Shown: positions 46,999 to 60,200, counted from the stretch's first letter. The stretch is DNA of 64,000 bases from Linnemannia schmuckeri (GCA_029449235.1 JANATG010000012.1:806001-870000), one strand, 5' to 3'. Numbers and translations are program-made. Notes: a model not told the origin generated them from the sequence alone.

Positions 46999-49669
46999 TC
47001 ACTGTGAAAAGATCAGGTCGCGCTCAGGCACTGATTCAAGGTTCTCGGGGTCATTGCGCCTCTGGTGTTCCATGGCCATATCAGCAGCCACAACCTGACG
47101 AACGTGCTTCTTTTGTTGCTCGGAATCTTCAACCTCCTTGGAAGCCATCGTCTGGACCAACCCAACTTGCTCCTCGACATGCTGCTTCGCTTCCGTCAGT
47201 TGAGCCAGGATCTCCTTGATCCGCCGATTGTACATCTCACGGTTTTGAGCGGCCTGACGCTCCATCAAGATATTCTCCTGCTCGAGCCGGTCGGCCTCTG
47301 CTGTGTTCTGGTTGATCTCCAATGTCATCGCCTGAAGTTGCTCTTCCTGGCTCTCGGTGAATGTCTGACGATTGGCTGACTCGGTCCTTGCAGACTATAT
47401 TTTACAGCGATGGGATTTGAAAAGGAGGCGCCTTAGTAAAAAAAAACCGTGTGCTTTCAATACCAAAGTTTCGATATAACGCAAAAGCAATTGTACTGTA
47501 CCTCCTTGTCTTCTTGGTGCTTTTTAGATAGAAGACCAAACTGGTATTCTTTGATACGAATCTCAGCATTCTTATCCGCAATTTGGTCCTCCAAGTGGTC
47601 CAGGTCCTCTTTGAGACCCATAAGCTCATTCTCCGTCTTATTGACATTTGTCGTAAACTGATTCCTGAGGGCGCTGACTGTCCGTTCAGCCCTGTTCTTG
47701 GTTTCAATCGAATACAACCTTCCGGAACCAGAGATAGCATTGTCCAGATCCAGTCGTAACTCAAAGTCCTGACCTCCTGCATGCTTGGCGGATGTAGGGA
47801 CGATTCCAATCTTCACTGCGAGCGCATTGTACTCAGTGATCAAACGCTCTGCCTCACTCTCACCGTCCTGGAACCGTTTGTCGAGTGTCCGCTGCTCGTC
47901 CTCTAAATCGCTGACCAGCTGTTTCAGGCCGTCCTCCTTCCGGCGCAACCTGTTGCGTTCCTCAATCTTGGTCTCCAAACCAGCGCGAGTCGTAGTCTGT
48001 GTCCGAACAATTTCTTGGACCTCCCGCTTCGCCCGCTCAAGATCCGACAGCTTGTGCTCCTTGTTCATAATGTTCTTCCTGGTCTCTTCGTTCGCCATTC
48101 GCACCTCCTCGATCCTGGGCACGCCATGGTCGATGGCCTTTTTGAACTGCTCCAAGTCCTTCTTCAAGGTCTTTTGCTCTCCTTCCAATGCAATAAGCGG
48201 TGACTAAAAATGTATAATAAACAAAAAATTACACATGCATTAGCTTCTTGCCTCAGAACGCGCCAAACGCATGTTTGTCTTCTTTCGTTCAGTTTTATCA
48301 AATTTATGACTTACCACTTCTGCCCGAGCGGCCTCTAGTTCCTGTCGACGAGAATCGTTCATAGCCTCAAGACTCCGCACCTCCTCCTCTGCATACTCTT
48401 TGCGACGTAGAAAACTCTTGGCCATGCTCTCCTCGATCTCCGAATCGTGTAAATTTCCTGTCAACATCCAGACCCTGTACGTCCTTGTCAAATAGTGGTA
48501 TAATGCTCGCTCTGGAGATACCTGCGTCATGTCCATTTTCGGATCGATATCTCTGTCCCTGTTGTGTGCGTTGCTCATCTGCTGTGCCTCCATTAGTTCG
48601 TTGTATTTGTCGATGATCTAGAATGTATCAAAAATAAACGAGAATGAATTTCGGCTCATGCCATCCTTAGTCGTTCATGGTTGATACAAAATAAAAAGGG
48701 GCCAATAATCTCGTACCGTAATAACGTCCACCATCCAGCCGAGCAATGCCAGCATGTTGGGCCAAGAGTGTGGTGTCCCGACGGTATATAATGACGTCTT
48801 AGAAATGGAATCTGCCGCCGGGTATCTATATTAACATAAGGCGAAAATGAGAAATTTGACCTGAATACATTCAAGTTTCCTGCAAGTCCCGAGCAAACTC
48901 TGTCGTACTTCTCTGTTCGCCTTACCTCATCGTCTTCAGCAAGACAGGCACCTCATCCTCGAACTTTTTCTGAAACTCGTATCTTGGTTCCAGTTTGAGG
49001 TATAGGAACTTAAAGATGTCTTGAAAATCCTTGTTGGTCGGCTGGGTCAGGTTCTTATTTGTGATGACATGAGGGTATCCGGTTTGCGTTAAGAAATTCA
49101 CAATGTGAAGAATCAAGTTCCTTTGAAAGCCTTTGTCCTTGACTGGGCGTGGGTCCCGAATTGTGACGTTGTTTAAGAGCGAAAATCCCATTCCTGGGCC
49201 AGGTCCGCTCAAAGACTGTCTTGGTGCAAAGCTGCTGACTCGACTAGAAAAAAACGCAAAAAAGGTCCACATAAACGTGAGTTCAGCAGCGCAAGCAAGT
49301 ATCTCGGTTCTGCACTTCAGGCAGGCCCATTGGCGCTGGCACATACCGGTTTCCTGATGTAGGTGGCCCCATGACACTGCTTCCAAGGGCTCCATAGTCG
49401 TCTCCAGTCAAAGGTCCCATAGGAGAAGGTCGTTGTGACATCATGACGGATGAGTTCAGAATACTGTTGCGATGGCCTCCGTTGATGGACTGCCGGAATC
49501 CAGACGAGACGCTCCAGCGACTGTTGCCAGTCCCACCTCCTGCCGAGTTCGTGTAAGAGGTTGCGGATGGGGGTGGTTGCATGGAATTTGGGTAGCTTGT
49601 CATCTTTCTTGATGTGAGTATGCTCGAACTGCTGTTGTTGTAGGGTGTCTGCTGTTCCTGGCGATTCAT
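46999..49669 (-). CDS. NDC80: Kinetochore protein Ndc80 (HEC1)
   Basis: Microtubule-binding subunit of the Ndc80 complex at the outer kinetochore. Six exons: 49347-49669, 48926-49243, 48717-48825, 48315-48617, 47502-48203, 46999-47394; 716 aa (yeast 691, human 642). The unstructured, basic/Ser-rich N-terminal tail (about 130 residues) precedes RDPRPVKDKGFQ, which opens the calponin-homology domain, with DFQDIFKFLYLKLEP, EVPVLLKTMRYP and the SWPNMLALLGWMVDVI block at its end. From about residue 290 the chain is heptad-rich coiled coil to the C-terminus (MASKEVEDSEQQKKHVRQV), where Nuf2/Spc24/25 contacts lie. It is tandem with ATG18 (87 bp) and the methyltransferase gene (81 bp). Confidence 0.95.
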
Positions 49670-49697
49670 GGTTTAAAGAAGAGTCAAATGGGAATTT

Positions 49698-49703
49698 TTT
49701 ATT
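49698..49703 (-). terminator. Polyadenylation signal AATAAA (ATG18)
   Basis: Minus-strand AATAAA within the 87-bp ATG18-NDC80 spacer, 53 nt after the ATG18 stop. Confidence 0.45.
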
Positions 49704-49756
49704 TTTTTTAAAGAAAAGTTCGTGACTGTCTTCGCGTCACTTCAAACGCGTCTTTC

Positions 49757-51821
49757 TCAAACGGTTCCATTGGCATCCTCCAACGACGACAACAAACTGT
49801 CATAAGGTTTATAAAGGATTCTCGTGATTAGTTTCAAAGCATTACAGTGTATAGAACAAAAAGAACATAGTTTAGAGCTGGCACGAACCTGAACTGCTTG
49901 AGCAAGACACATGGGCCGCCGTTCTCCAGGTCAATGTTGTATTGATACAAATAGCCATCCGATGTCGCCACCATGATCTGTGGAGTCGTCCTAGGAACCA
50001 AGTTGAAAATATCCGAGTTAGTCGTTAAGTTCTGATATTCTGAAATAAGCGCTCCGTATTACCCCTTGTAAACTCACGAGCTCAGTGCAATAACACTCTG
50101 GACGCCAGAAGTTGGCAGCTTGATGTGAGCAAAGTCGCGAGATGGCTCAAAAATCTCCGTAATGGCTCCTGGAAGGTATGAACCAACGCTTCCCGCAAGA
50201 TTCTTTCCGATGTTAAATGATTGCCGGCGAATAATGGAACTATTATACGGGAACAAAACGTTGTCAATGTTAACACCGGTAAAATGCTTCCCATCAACGA
50301 GAAGACTAGAGCGTTGGCATATCCATACCTCATTCCCGAGCCCTTTTCGGCTGAGCCGTCAATCGAACCTCCATTTGATCTGTGGCCATCACCGGGACGA
50401 TTTGATCCTCCGAGTTTGAAAATGTGGACAGTGTCAGTATCGCTTGATACCGAGAGCAATGTGCTGGTGAGATTGAAGGAGAGTGAGTAGATCCTGGCAG
50501 ACTGTGATCCTCGCCTGAATTGGAACAAACGCTGCGCATTAGGTATCGACCAAATGCGGATAACAGTGCCCTAATATCATTGGAACGGCAATGACATCCA
50601 AGTTAGCACGCCAAATCTCATATTACATGCGCCCGAAGCTTGTCCTTGTGCATCCTGACCTCACATCTAAAAAAGTACCTTGTCGCTCGCAGTTGCAAGC
50701 ATAGTTCCCTCAGAGTTGATAGATATATTGGAGACAGAGGTCTTATGAGCCTGGACAATGTTAACCACTTGCAACGTCAGAGCATCAAAGATCAGAACGT
50801 CTCCTGAAGGTCCATGCGAGTCATCCCGTCCACTGCCAGAGAAGGGTGAGGTAGGAGATGGTGTAGGCGATGGGTAAGCGAGATAACAGTTCTCGCTCGA
50901 AGGTGACAATGCACAGATAGCTATTGAAGAAAGCACCAGCATATTTGTCAGCATGATTTCTCGCTTCCAGGATGTGTGAAAGCAAAAGTGTACGGTCGCA
51001 TGACCTATCGGAAAGTCATCCTGTGACATACCATGAGGATTAGGACTTGTCTCGATAGTGTGAAGAAGCTTCATGTTGCTGATGTCATAAACGTAGATCT
51101 GGTCCTCGAGCACTACGATGAGTCGCTTCCGATTGAGTTTGACAGAGAGGATGGTTGTTGGAAAAGTGAGCTCGCAAATGGTTGATTGACGCTATTCACG
51201 GTATAGTGTAACGTGGCAGGAAAAAATGAATGAGATATTGTATGAGCTTGATACATTCTGTATCTATGCAACGGTCATTGAAAAAGCTTCTTACCTTAGT
51301 GTTGATGATTTGCAGTCTTCTAGGCGAGGATGCTGGCTGGTCACCAGCTCCGACGATCGCGACCAAAGACGTGCAAAACAACATCTCGACAATCCCGATG
51401 GAGCTGTCCGCTGTCGAAAGGGTACAAACATGTCAAAATAAAGTATGTGGTGAGTAGTGTGTGCTGATGTAAAGAATCGGATACTCAGAATTTTGCATTA
51501 AAACCATGTTGCTTTTGTCCTTGCAGCCTGGTGAACGTACTCTTGGAGTAGCATTTGCCGAAAGGGTCGCAGTTGTAAATGTTGAATCCGCGTTTTGTGC
51601 CAACAGAAATGCAACTAGTTGAATGAAAGTCAAGAGTAGAGGGCAGATGTGAGTGTGAGAATGAGTGAGAATAGGGAGTGAGTGAGCGAGTCGAGTTGCC
51701 GCAGAAGGAGGACCATTGCAAGGACTGACGACAACAAAGTGTAAGTGTGAATAGGTAGGTACCTGAAGTCCTGGTTGAAATTGATGAATAAGAGGTCTCC
51801 GCCTCGTGCACTGAGGTTCAT
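49757..51821 (-). CDS. ATG18: Autophagy PROPPIN Atg18 (WIPI family)
   Basis: WD-repeat beta-propeller that binds PI3P/PI(3,5)P2 and works with Atg2 in autophagosome growth and vacuole homeostasis. Nine exons: 51763-51821, 51541-51614, 51295-51410, 51032-51191, 50679-50920, 50329-50570, 50078-50239, 49889-49990, 49757-49796; 398 aa. Start LLFINFNQDF and CISVGTKRGFNIYNCDPF match the family. The phosphoinositide motif FRRG is at 235-238 in LFQFRRGSQSARIYSL. A Ser/Gly loop follows VHIFKLGG (blade 6 loop). The family-typical tail VLLKQFSLL is encoded across the last two exons, the last being only 40 nt. All phases fit. The gene is divergent from the acyl-CoA synthetase gene. Confidence 0.95.
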
Positions 51822-52564
51822 GGTTGGCAGTAGTGGTTTTCTTATTATTTGTAAGCTGGGTATTGGTGTAGCTAGTTAGTGTGAGAGAGTTTTGGAGGCT
51901 AAAGGTTGGGTTGAGTGGTGGCAAAAGAGTGAAAAAGTGAAAAGTGAAAAAGTGAAAAAGTGAAAAGAGGAGAACGGCCCGTGTGACCAAGAAGGGCCTC
52001 CTCATGGCTCAGAGAGCAGTCACGAGAACACGAGGATTGCGCACAAAATCACTAAAACGAGTGTCAAAGGACAAAGACCTGCTACACCCCCTTGTTCTTT
52101 TCCGCCTCTGCCAAGATCCTCAAGCGACTATTGTCCACCGACGTTACTTTGAAGTGTCTCGGCTGACGAGCCCTTGGCGTTTCATTGTTACTCTTTCGTC
52201 TATATGTCAAGCCAGAACCTATGAGCATCAAACGCAGATCTTTATACAACAGAGTGGGCGAGAGCGTGTGAAGGATTTTGTGATCTGTTGGGGCACATCT
52301 CCCATCGATGGATTGACTCGTTTTGGTGGCCCTTGCTTTTTTTTTATTTCCTTTTTTTTTCCTTTGCTTCTGCTGCTTTTTTTCTTTCCTCTCACTTCTC
52401 TTCTTTCTTCCTCTCTTGTTCTCCTGTTCCCTTCAACCCACCGCCCTCCTCTCCTCTCCCCTCCTTCCCTCTATTCCACTTTTACTTCGCTTGACTTTAC
52501 TTCGCAATCTCCCTCTCATCCCTCCTCCATCCTGCTCCTCAACACATCTCTTCTCTAGCACATA
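51822..52564. promoter_or_regulatory. Divergent promoter, ATG18 / acyl-CoA synthetase
   Basis: 743 bp between opposing start codons. About 52330-52560 is strongly pyrimidine-rich on plus (TTTTTTTTCC, CCTCTCCTCTCCCC), ending 5 nt before the synthetase ATG. An AGTGAAAA tandem (about 51932-51966) lies nearer ATG18. No coding signal was found. Confidence 0.55.
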
Positions 52565-55332
52565 ATGACCACCCAAATGTACTCCATCGAAGTTGTCGGC
52601 AGCCAGGAGATCCCCGGCGAAGGAAAGCCTCGTCGCAGCATCCTCTGCCCTGACAAGCTCGTCCAGAGCTATCCATCTAACAAGGGCAGCACCAGCATTA
52701 CAACCCTTTACGAGAACTTTTTGGAAGGTGTGCAGCGTTCAGGTACGAGACACGAAACATGGTTCCTCTCTCTCTCTCTTCTTGCTGAAACAACTCCCTC
52801 TTCGTTCACCCTGGGCGCAGTACTCATCTCGTGCTTTCTGTCATATAATAGAGGGTGGCGACTTTCTCGGATACCGTCCCATTGTTGGCGATGTTCCCCA
52901 GCCATACGAGTGGCTTACTTACTCGCGCGTTCAGGAGAGGGTGACCCACTTTGGTGCTGGACTTACCCACCTCGGTCTGGCAACTCAGCAAAACTTTGGA
53001 ATCTTTTCCATCAACCGACCTGAATGGGTAAACTATGATTGCATAAACTGACAGAGAAATACAACCACGTTGCCTACTCTGTTTTGTATGCTTTATTTGA
53101 TAAATGTGGCATGCACAATGACTAAACAACAATGGTTTGTTCTTTCCCTTGTTCTCCTCGAATAGACGATGAGTGAATTGGCCGGTTACATGTACAACTT
53201 TACGTCTGTCCCTCTGTACGACACCCTGGGTGTGTCTGCCATCGAGTTTATCGTCAATCAGACAGAGATGGAGACCGTGATTGCATCTGCCGACAAGGCC
53301 TGGATCCTGCTCAACATCAAGGCTACCCTGCCCACCGTCAAGAACATCATTGTGATGGGCTCGCTGGAGGAATCTCTGGTCTTCGAGGGCAAGAGATTGG
53401 ATGTCAACATCGTTGCCTGGACCGAAGTTGAGCGCAATGGACTCGACAAGCCTGTGCCCGTCAACCCTCCCTCCCCCGACGATGGTAAAAGCCTCGTATG
53501 AAATGATGCCATCGTATTTATCGCCGGCTGTGCCACCAGTTCGTGTTAGCGTCGCTAAACTAACCTACACTTTTCTTTTTCTCGTTTCTTCGCTAATACA
53601 GTCGCTACCATCTGCTATACTAGTGGAACAACAGGAACGCCAAAGTAAGTATGAACGTCGTTGACGTTTAGAGTTTTAGTTTTTGGTCCGCTTTGGGTTG
53701 CACATTCATTTCGTTATTTTTTTCTTTGGGGTCTTGTCGCATCCAGCAAACAAACAAAACAAAGCAAAAAGAAAAAACAATACGCTATCGGCTCCTACAT
53801 CGGCTCTCTTTTGTCCATTTTATCAACAACGTGGATGCTAACCACCTCTATGCTAATTACACGTCCAGGGGCGCTCTTCTGACCCACAAGAACTTCATTG
53901 CAGGTATCGGCTCGTTCCACATGATGGCCAAGCATCAAAAGTTCTTCATCCCCTCCGGAGCCGACACCCATATCTCGTACTTGCCTTTGGCGCACGTTTT
54001 TGAGCGTCTCTGCCAGGCCGTTATGATCTCGGGGGCAGCTCGCATTGGATACTACCAGGGCGACACTCTCAAACTTTTGGATGATGTCGCAATCTTGCAG
54101 CCTACTATCTTTGTCTCGGTTCCTCGTCTCTTCAACAGGATTTACGACAAAGTCTTGGCTGGTGTCAAGGCTAAGGGTGGAGTTGCCGCTTATCTGTTCA
54201 ACCGTGCTTACGCTGCCAAGAGGGACAACTTGAGGCGTGGTATTTTGGAGCACGTTCTCTGGGACCGCTTGGTCTTTGGTAGCATCCGTGCTCGTCTCGG
54301 AGGAAAGGTCAAGCACATTGTATCTGGTTCGGCTCCCATCTCGCCCGATGTCATTGATTTCCTCCGCATCTGTTTTAGCGCAGATGTGTATGAAGGATAT
54401 GGTCAGACTGAGCAGGCCGCTGGATTGAGCATGAGCTACCGTGGCGACTTGACTCCTGGTCAGGTCGGACCTCCACAGCTGTGTGTCGAGGTCAAGCTGA
54501 GGGATATTCCTGCCATGAACTATACCAGCAAGGACCAGCCCTTTCCTCGCGGAGAAATCATGCTTCGCGGACACTCTGTTTTCAAGGGCTATTACAAGTC
54601 ACCCAAGCAAACCGAGGAGACCTTGGATTCCGAAGGCTGGGCTAGGTAACTTGTAATTTCTGACTGTTTTATTGAATGTACGGCCAGAAGTCTACAAGAC
54701 AGCATCCATTTTTAACCCACACTTACACTATTCATGTACTTAGCACTGGAGATGTTGGACAGTGGGATGAGCGTGGACGCTTGGTTGTGATTGACCGAGT
54801 CAAGAACATCTTCAAGCTGGCTCAGGGTGAATACATTGCACCCGAGAAGATTGAGTCTGTTTTGGCCAAGCACTACCTGGTCGCCCAGGTCTTTGTCTAC
54901 GGCCACTCACTCAAAGCAACCTTGGTTGGAGTTGTTGTGCCTGATTTTGAGACCTTGCGCCTGTGGGCCAACTCCAATGGTTTGGCTGGCAAGTCGGACC
55001 AAGAACTTTGTGATGCTCCCGAGGTTCAAAAGACTCTCTTGAAGGAGTTGGCGACATTTGGACGGGAGTCTGACTTGAAGGGCTTTGAGATCTTGAAGAA
55101 CATCACTGTGGTTTCGCAGCAGTTCACGATTGAGAATGACCTCTTGGTAAGCGACATATCAATACAAAGCTAACGTAATCTTGTTAATTTTATCCATACA
55201 AAACAGATTGACTAACTGGTATTTTCTTTGGACCTACCACAACTCTAGACTCCCACGTTCAAGTTGAAGAGACACGCCGCCAAGGAAAAGTATAACGCAG
55301 AGATTGAGCGCATGTACGCTGAGATCGAGTAA
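52565..55332 (+). CDS. Long-chain acyl-CoA synthetase (ACSL/FAA type)
   Basis: Activates long-chain fatty acids to acyl-CoA through an acyl-AMP intermediate. Seven exons: 52565-52742, 52852-53027, 53166-53484, 53602-53644, 53869-54645, 54744-55146, 55249-55332; 659 aa, typical for ACSL. The P-loop YTSGTTGTPKG is at 230-240, assembled across the 43-nt exon 4. Then come YLPLAHVFERL, SVPRLFNRIYDK, SGSAPISPDV and YGQTEQAAG. The adenylation-domain hinge is TGDVGQWDERGRLVVIDRVKNIFKLAQGEYI (split over exons 5-6), and the C-terminal lid lysine region is TPTFKLKRHAAKEKY. No N-terminal membrane helix or C-terminal PTS1 (ends AEIE) is seen, so location is open. Confidence 0.95.
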
Positions 55333-55337
55333 AATCC

Positions 55338-55351
55338 AATAAACGAATAAA
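55338..55351 (+). terminator. Twin polyadenylation signals AATAAA
   Basis: Two AATAAA copies (55338-55343 and 55346-55351) start 6 nt after the acyl-CoA synthetase stop codon. Confidence 0.6.
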
Positions 55352-55463
55352 CGCGCCAACAGTTGGCTCAGTTCTACATAGTTCACCATATAATTTTCAA
55401 GTCCATAGTTCATTTACAAAAAAAATACGTATCCATTTAACAACGAGTTTATTCGAGTGTGTG

Positions 55464-57026
55464 TTACTCCTCATCCTCATTGCCAGCAGTACTAGAATCC
55501 CCTCCTCCTCCACCTCCTCCCAAAACCTGACCACTCACCAACATCTGCCTCAACACCTCTGGAGGATACTCTGCTCCACGCACCTTGACGTTATAACACG
55601 CAAACTCAATCTTTTGGAGAGACTGCCTTAACACAGCCATCTTTTTGGAGATGGGCGACATTTTGGTAAGCGACAATCCGTCGAATCCACTCTTGATATC
55701 GCGAAGGAACTGGAGGATGTGCTGGACGCGTTTTTCTGGCGAGAGGATAGAAGCATCCTCCTCCTGGAGGGTGGGCATCAGCGACTGACCGAGCGTGTTG
55801 ATGGCAAGACGCATCAATTCTCCTGTAAGATCGGCAATACCTAGCAGGTAATCTTCGTCCGTGACCTCGAGTACGATCTGCACTGTCGGGGATGATGTTG
55901 CCGCCGCTGCTGGTGCTGAGGGTATTTGGTCTGTTTCCATGATCATAGGTGAAATTAGAGCTGTAGAAGGTGATCCATCAGCAGCTGATGTACTCGCTGA
56001 TGGTTGTGATGTCGGTCCATCTGCTGGGATAGCATTTGCTGGTCTCTTGGGGGCGTCTTCCCTGTCTTTGTTGTAAGGTCTTTTCCTGCTGTCCTTGTTG
56101 AACTTTCCTCGTTGTCCGCCACCGCCTCCTCCTGATCTACCCTCGCCGCCGAATGGAGATTGACCGATGGCGATAATGAGATCTGGGTTGGATATTTGTT
56201 CGGGTGTCGTTGTAAAGACCAGATCAGCCTCGAGTGCATTCTTGGGCATAAGCTTTCCGTGAACCAAATAGTATTCCAGTGTCATCGCCTCGATCTATCA
56301 ATGAGAACGATGCTATGTGTGAATGAATCGCTCGTGGCATATAAAAAAGTAACTTGCACTAGTGACATTTAAAAGGTACAAACAGTTAGTCGACATGACT
56401 TACGTATTCCTGAAAAGCACCAGAGACACTCCTCTGGTAACGATAGTAGTTTGATCCCTGAAGGTCAATGGCAACTCGGTGGAAGAGCTTCAGGACTGTC
56501 GCGTGCTTCTCTTTGAACTCGATCAAGGCTTCGGATGTTGCCGAGAACTGAGGGAGGTAGTCTTTGGGTTCTGCGCGGTGAAGTGCAAAGATCATCTTTT
56601 TGCTGAAGTTGTTAATATCTCTACAAAGGTTATGAGGGAAAAGATGATGTTAATACTAGGTAGTAACGAAACCAGTTGCCGCAGAAGTCGCTTGCGAAAA
56701 AATTCACTCCACTCACCTAGATGCTTTGATGATGCGCTCTCGCCGGTCGTGCTAAATGGCCAATAAAGTAAAACATCCAGCGTCAGCGCAACTCTTCTTC
56801 GATACTATTTCTTCTCACACAACTTCCTTTACACAGCTCTCTCGTGCGTCCCTTCACGTACGTGCTCTTCGAGGATGTCGCGAAAGTATCCAAAATCCTG
56901 CACTGTCGACTTGCCGAGGTTGGACCGAATTATATCTCCTTTGGATTTGTGCTTCTGGGCAGCCAAAGGCGATTCCGCAGGCTCGACCAATAAGGTCGGT
57001 GGTGTTTCCATGTGTACGTCCTCCAT
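55464..57026 (-). CDS. TSNAX: Translin-associated factor X (TRAX)
   Basis: Catalytic partner of translin in the C3PO endoribonuclease (small-RNA passenger-strand removal, tRNA processing). Four exons: 56862-57026, 56717-56751, 56404-56620, 55464-56294; 415 aa against about 290 in humans. The helical core is recognisable from DRRERIIKASRDINNFSKK to SGAFQEYIEAMTLEYYL. The hallmark DYLLGIADLTGELMRLAIN (about 287-305) carries the conserved Glu, and KIEFACYNVKVRGAE holds the second acidic site. The extra length is a low-complexity insert (about residues 180-275; Gly run, basic RKRPYNKDRED, then Ser/Ala/Pro) and a Gly/Asp/Glu C-terminus. It is divergent from the unknown 896-aa gene across 189 bp. 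Translin is not in this window. Confidence 0.93.
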
Positions 57027-57215
57027 TAGTGAAGTTGATGTCGGTCGCGTTTTTGTGTGAAAGAGATTTCAATGCTTTTCATTTCAAAGATAAGGTGACT
57101 GCTCAGGGTTGTGGTTGAAAGAGCCAACTTGCAAAAAAGTGCCTGAAGAAAAAAAAAACGCCACCACTCTTTATCTCTTTGTTCTTTCAACTTGGACTCG
57201 ACTGTCATCATCGCC
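57027..57215. promoter_or_regulatory. 189-bp divergent promoter, TRAX / unknown gene
   Basis: The shortest head-to-head spacer in the window. It contains a short A9 run and no evident TATA element. Both promoters, and both leaders, must share it or overlap the opposite gene. Confidence 0.55.
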
Positions 57216-60200
57216 ATGGCGACACAGGATTCCCTCAGGATCATCGACAAGCGACAAACTATCGTATGCATCTACTGCTTCCATATCAAAGACGCATGCA
57301 CACGAAATCAACTTCACATCATCACTGAAAAGTCGTTTTAACACCTTGTTTTAACATTTCAAACTTAAACAACACAGTCAGGGACAGAGTACCTGTTCAA
57401 CTCTGGAGAATGGATAGCGTCGTCAACATCCCGTATCGTCAACCCAGAACTCGTCGAACTTTACGAATATCTTCACAACTCAGGATTTCGGAAGGGTGTC
57501 AATGTCTTTAATCCACTTCTCAGACCCAGGTTCGTGTTGCCCAAGGGAACTCGCAAACGGATACAGTCATCCTCGGGAACAATGACGACAACTACGTACA
57601 CAACACCTTTGGCAGAGGACTCTCAAGCGACCAATGCGGCATTAACATCGGTGCTGACAAAATCTGGTCAGGATTCAGATCAAATTGCCGACATGCCATT
57701 TGACCAGGAGAAGGACGATGACGAGAGCTGGGATAGCATTTCTACGCCACCCCCAAGCAAAAAGCCTCGAATTGCGGTCTTGCGGAAAGAGGGGTCACTG
57801 GGACTGAGCCAGCTCTCGATCGAGTCAATGTCGAATGATGAAGATTCTCCTCAACAGAGAGACATTCAGGATTCAGAACCGGCATCTCCCAGCACATCAA
57901 CACGCTCGTCACTCAAGAACCTCGACCAAAAATCGCCAGCAGAAGATTCAAGCAGTCGATCTACACCCACCCCTGAACCAAAACGCAACAAGAAAGCTAT
58001 GGCGGTCGTAGAATTCAACAAGAACACCGAGAACTTGATTACTGTCTATTTCAAGTCTGCGCTCGGTAAGAAAACAGGCCACTTTAAACGACATCGAATT
58101 GGCAGGGTGAACGCGCTTGCAATTAATTGCTAAAAAAAATTACCTTACAGATGCTACCGGTGTCGAGGTGTTTGATATGATTCTGGGTCCATTGCGCCGT
58201 CCAAGCAAGTAAGTCGAAACACTATCTCGTTATATGTACGTTTGTCGTCTTAATCCTATCTAACCTTTGGGCTTAAACGTGTCGTCTTTCTAGAGATTTT
58301 ATTGCGGGATTCTTTTATGCAGTCATTCTCTCGCCACTGACTGACCCTGCGACTATTGAGGCTGCCATTCATCTGCTGGATCGTGTTCTCACTCTGCATG
58401 GGCCGGAGCCGTTTCAAGCCATATGGGATGTTCAAAAGCGACGGCGTGAGTTTGCCGACGGAACCAGTTCCTTCTCAAAAGCGTCGGCGTCATCCGACCA
58501 GGATGATTTCAAAAAGAGCAGCATGAGCTCACGTTCATCACCAGCAAATAAAACACCACTTACGCTGAGAGACCTGTCGTCGGCTGCACTTAATGGACGC
58601 CTCCCTAGCTGGAGCGACATCTGGGATGTGATCAAGGCCGAGTTAGGACTGGATACCAAGGATGAATCAAAGCAACATATCTCCTTGCAGGAGCATCAGA
58701 TCCGGTTACGCCTTCAGGGTAGCGAGGCTGCAGTAGACATGGAGCAACCCTCCAATGAGCTGGATGATGAAGATTTAGAGAGCCAAGGAGAGGACAGCAA
58801 GTCGAGCAAGGATGTCACAGAGGAACAGGAGATTCGTGAAGAAGTAGGGCGAGCCATTGTCAGCTTTCTCCTTCGTGTCCTGGAACAGGACGCCGTGCTC
58901 AACAACAGTAAGTCTAGCAGACCTCGGTATCAACCCTTGCTGGTGATAATTTTCTCCGCTGCTAATTGGTTGTTCGATGATACTAATGATGTATTATTAT
59001 TTTTTTTGCTGGAAGTGTCACCGAGGTCGTTCTTTTGTCGCGATGCACTTGCTGTCAACCGATACACTTCCAGTCACGCAGTCAGACAGACCTTGGATCT
59101 CGCCTTTCAGATTATCGGACTCGCCACATCCTCGCGATACTTTGCGCCTCATGTTCGACTCAACCCTACAGCTCCCTCCTCACCGACAAAACCTTTGGTG
59201 AAACCCGTACGAGCAACATCGCCATGGCCAGTCAACGAACGTTGTACACTAAACTCTGCCGGGTTAGAGATTCTTCAACTTGGACAGCAGATCATCTTAC
59301 TGCTGGTCAGGTTCATCCAGGCCGGTGAATTGCTTCCTGGCAAGGGTCTGGAGGAGTTGGCGCGAGAGGTGATTTCTCGAATGAGTAAAATGAACAAGGA
59401 CCGGAAACTCTCTTCGTCATCGTCTTCAGGAGGTCGGACTACTTTGTTTGTGTCGCCATTCCTGTTGGAGAGATACAACCTTGACCAGACCGAGATCTTT
59501 TTGAAGATGTTGATTCAGGGACCTTGCTTATTGGAAGCTGGTACTGGATCAGGGGCGAGCGTCAAGATGAGACGGGACGTGTTACAAAAGCAGCAGCAGG
59601 CTAACGGCGGTGTCAATGGAGCAACAACAATAGACACTGTCATCCTTGAACACGACGACAGCACGGGCATGTTCAAGAGCCAGATCGGTACCTGTACAGG
59701 ATCCAGTGTCTTTGTCATGATCCTTGTTGACTTCTGGTTCCGGACTAACACCACCGCCAACCACCCAGGCAGCATACTCAGTTTTGAGGCCGTCGTGGAA
59801 AAGTATACCGCTCCCGGCCAGCTCCGACCATCCACTTCTGCATCTTCTTCCACGGCGTCTACTCCCAAAACTACCAAGGCTGCGCGAGGAAGAACGAGGA
59901 GAACCCGCGGAAACCGGACCACTGCTGATGCTGCCTCATCTGCTCCTGATGCAACGAACCAAGATCTCTCTGACGACGATGGTCAGTCCAGCTTTGCAAA
60001 GTGGAACGCCAAGGATCTGGAGGAGATTGAATGGACGGTGATGATGACCGAGGTCTTGGTCTGGGCATGGATCGAGGCTCGAGGGATCCGCCGACAGGAT
60101 ATCTTGAACACGGGATTGGAACATGTCCTGTTCCCTGAGGAGGTGGGACCGCCCAGTTTAGAGATGCACCCGGAATCGGGATGGCTACTCATGTCAGAGG

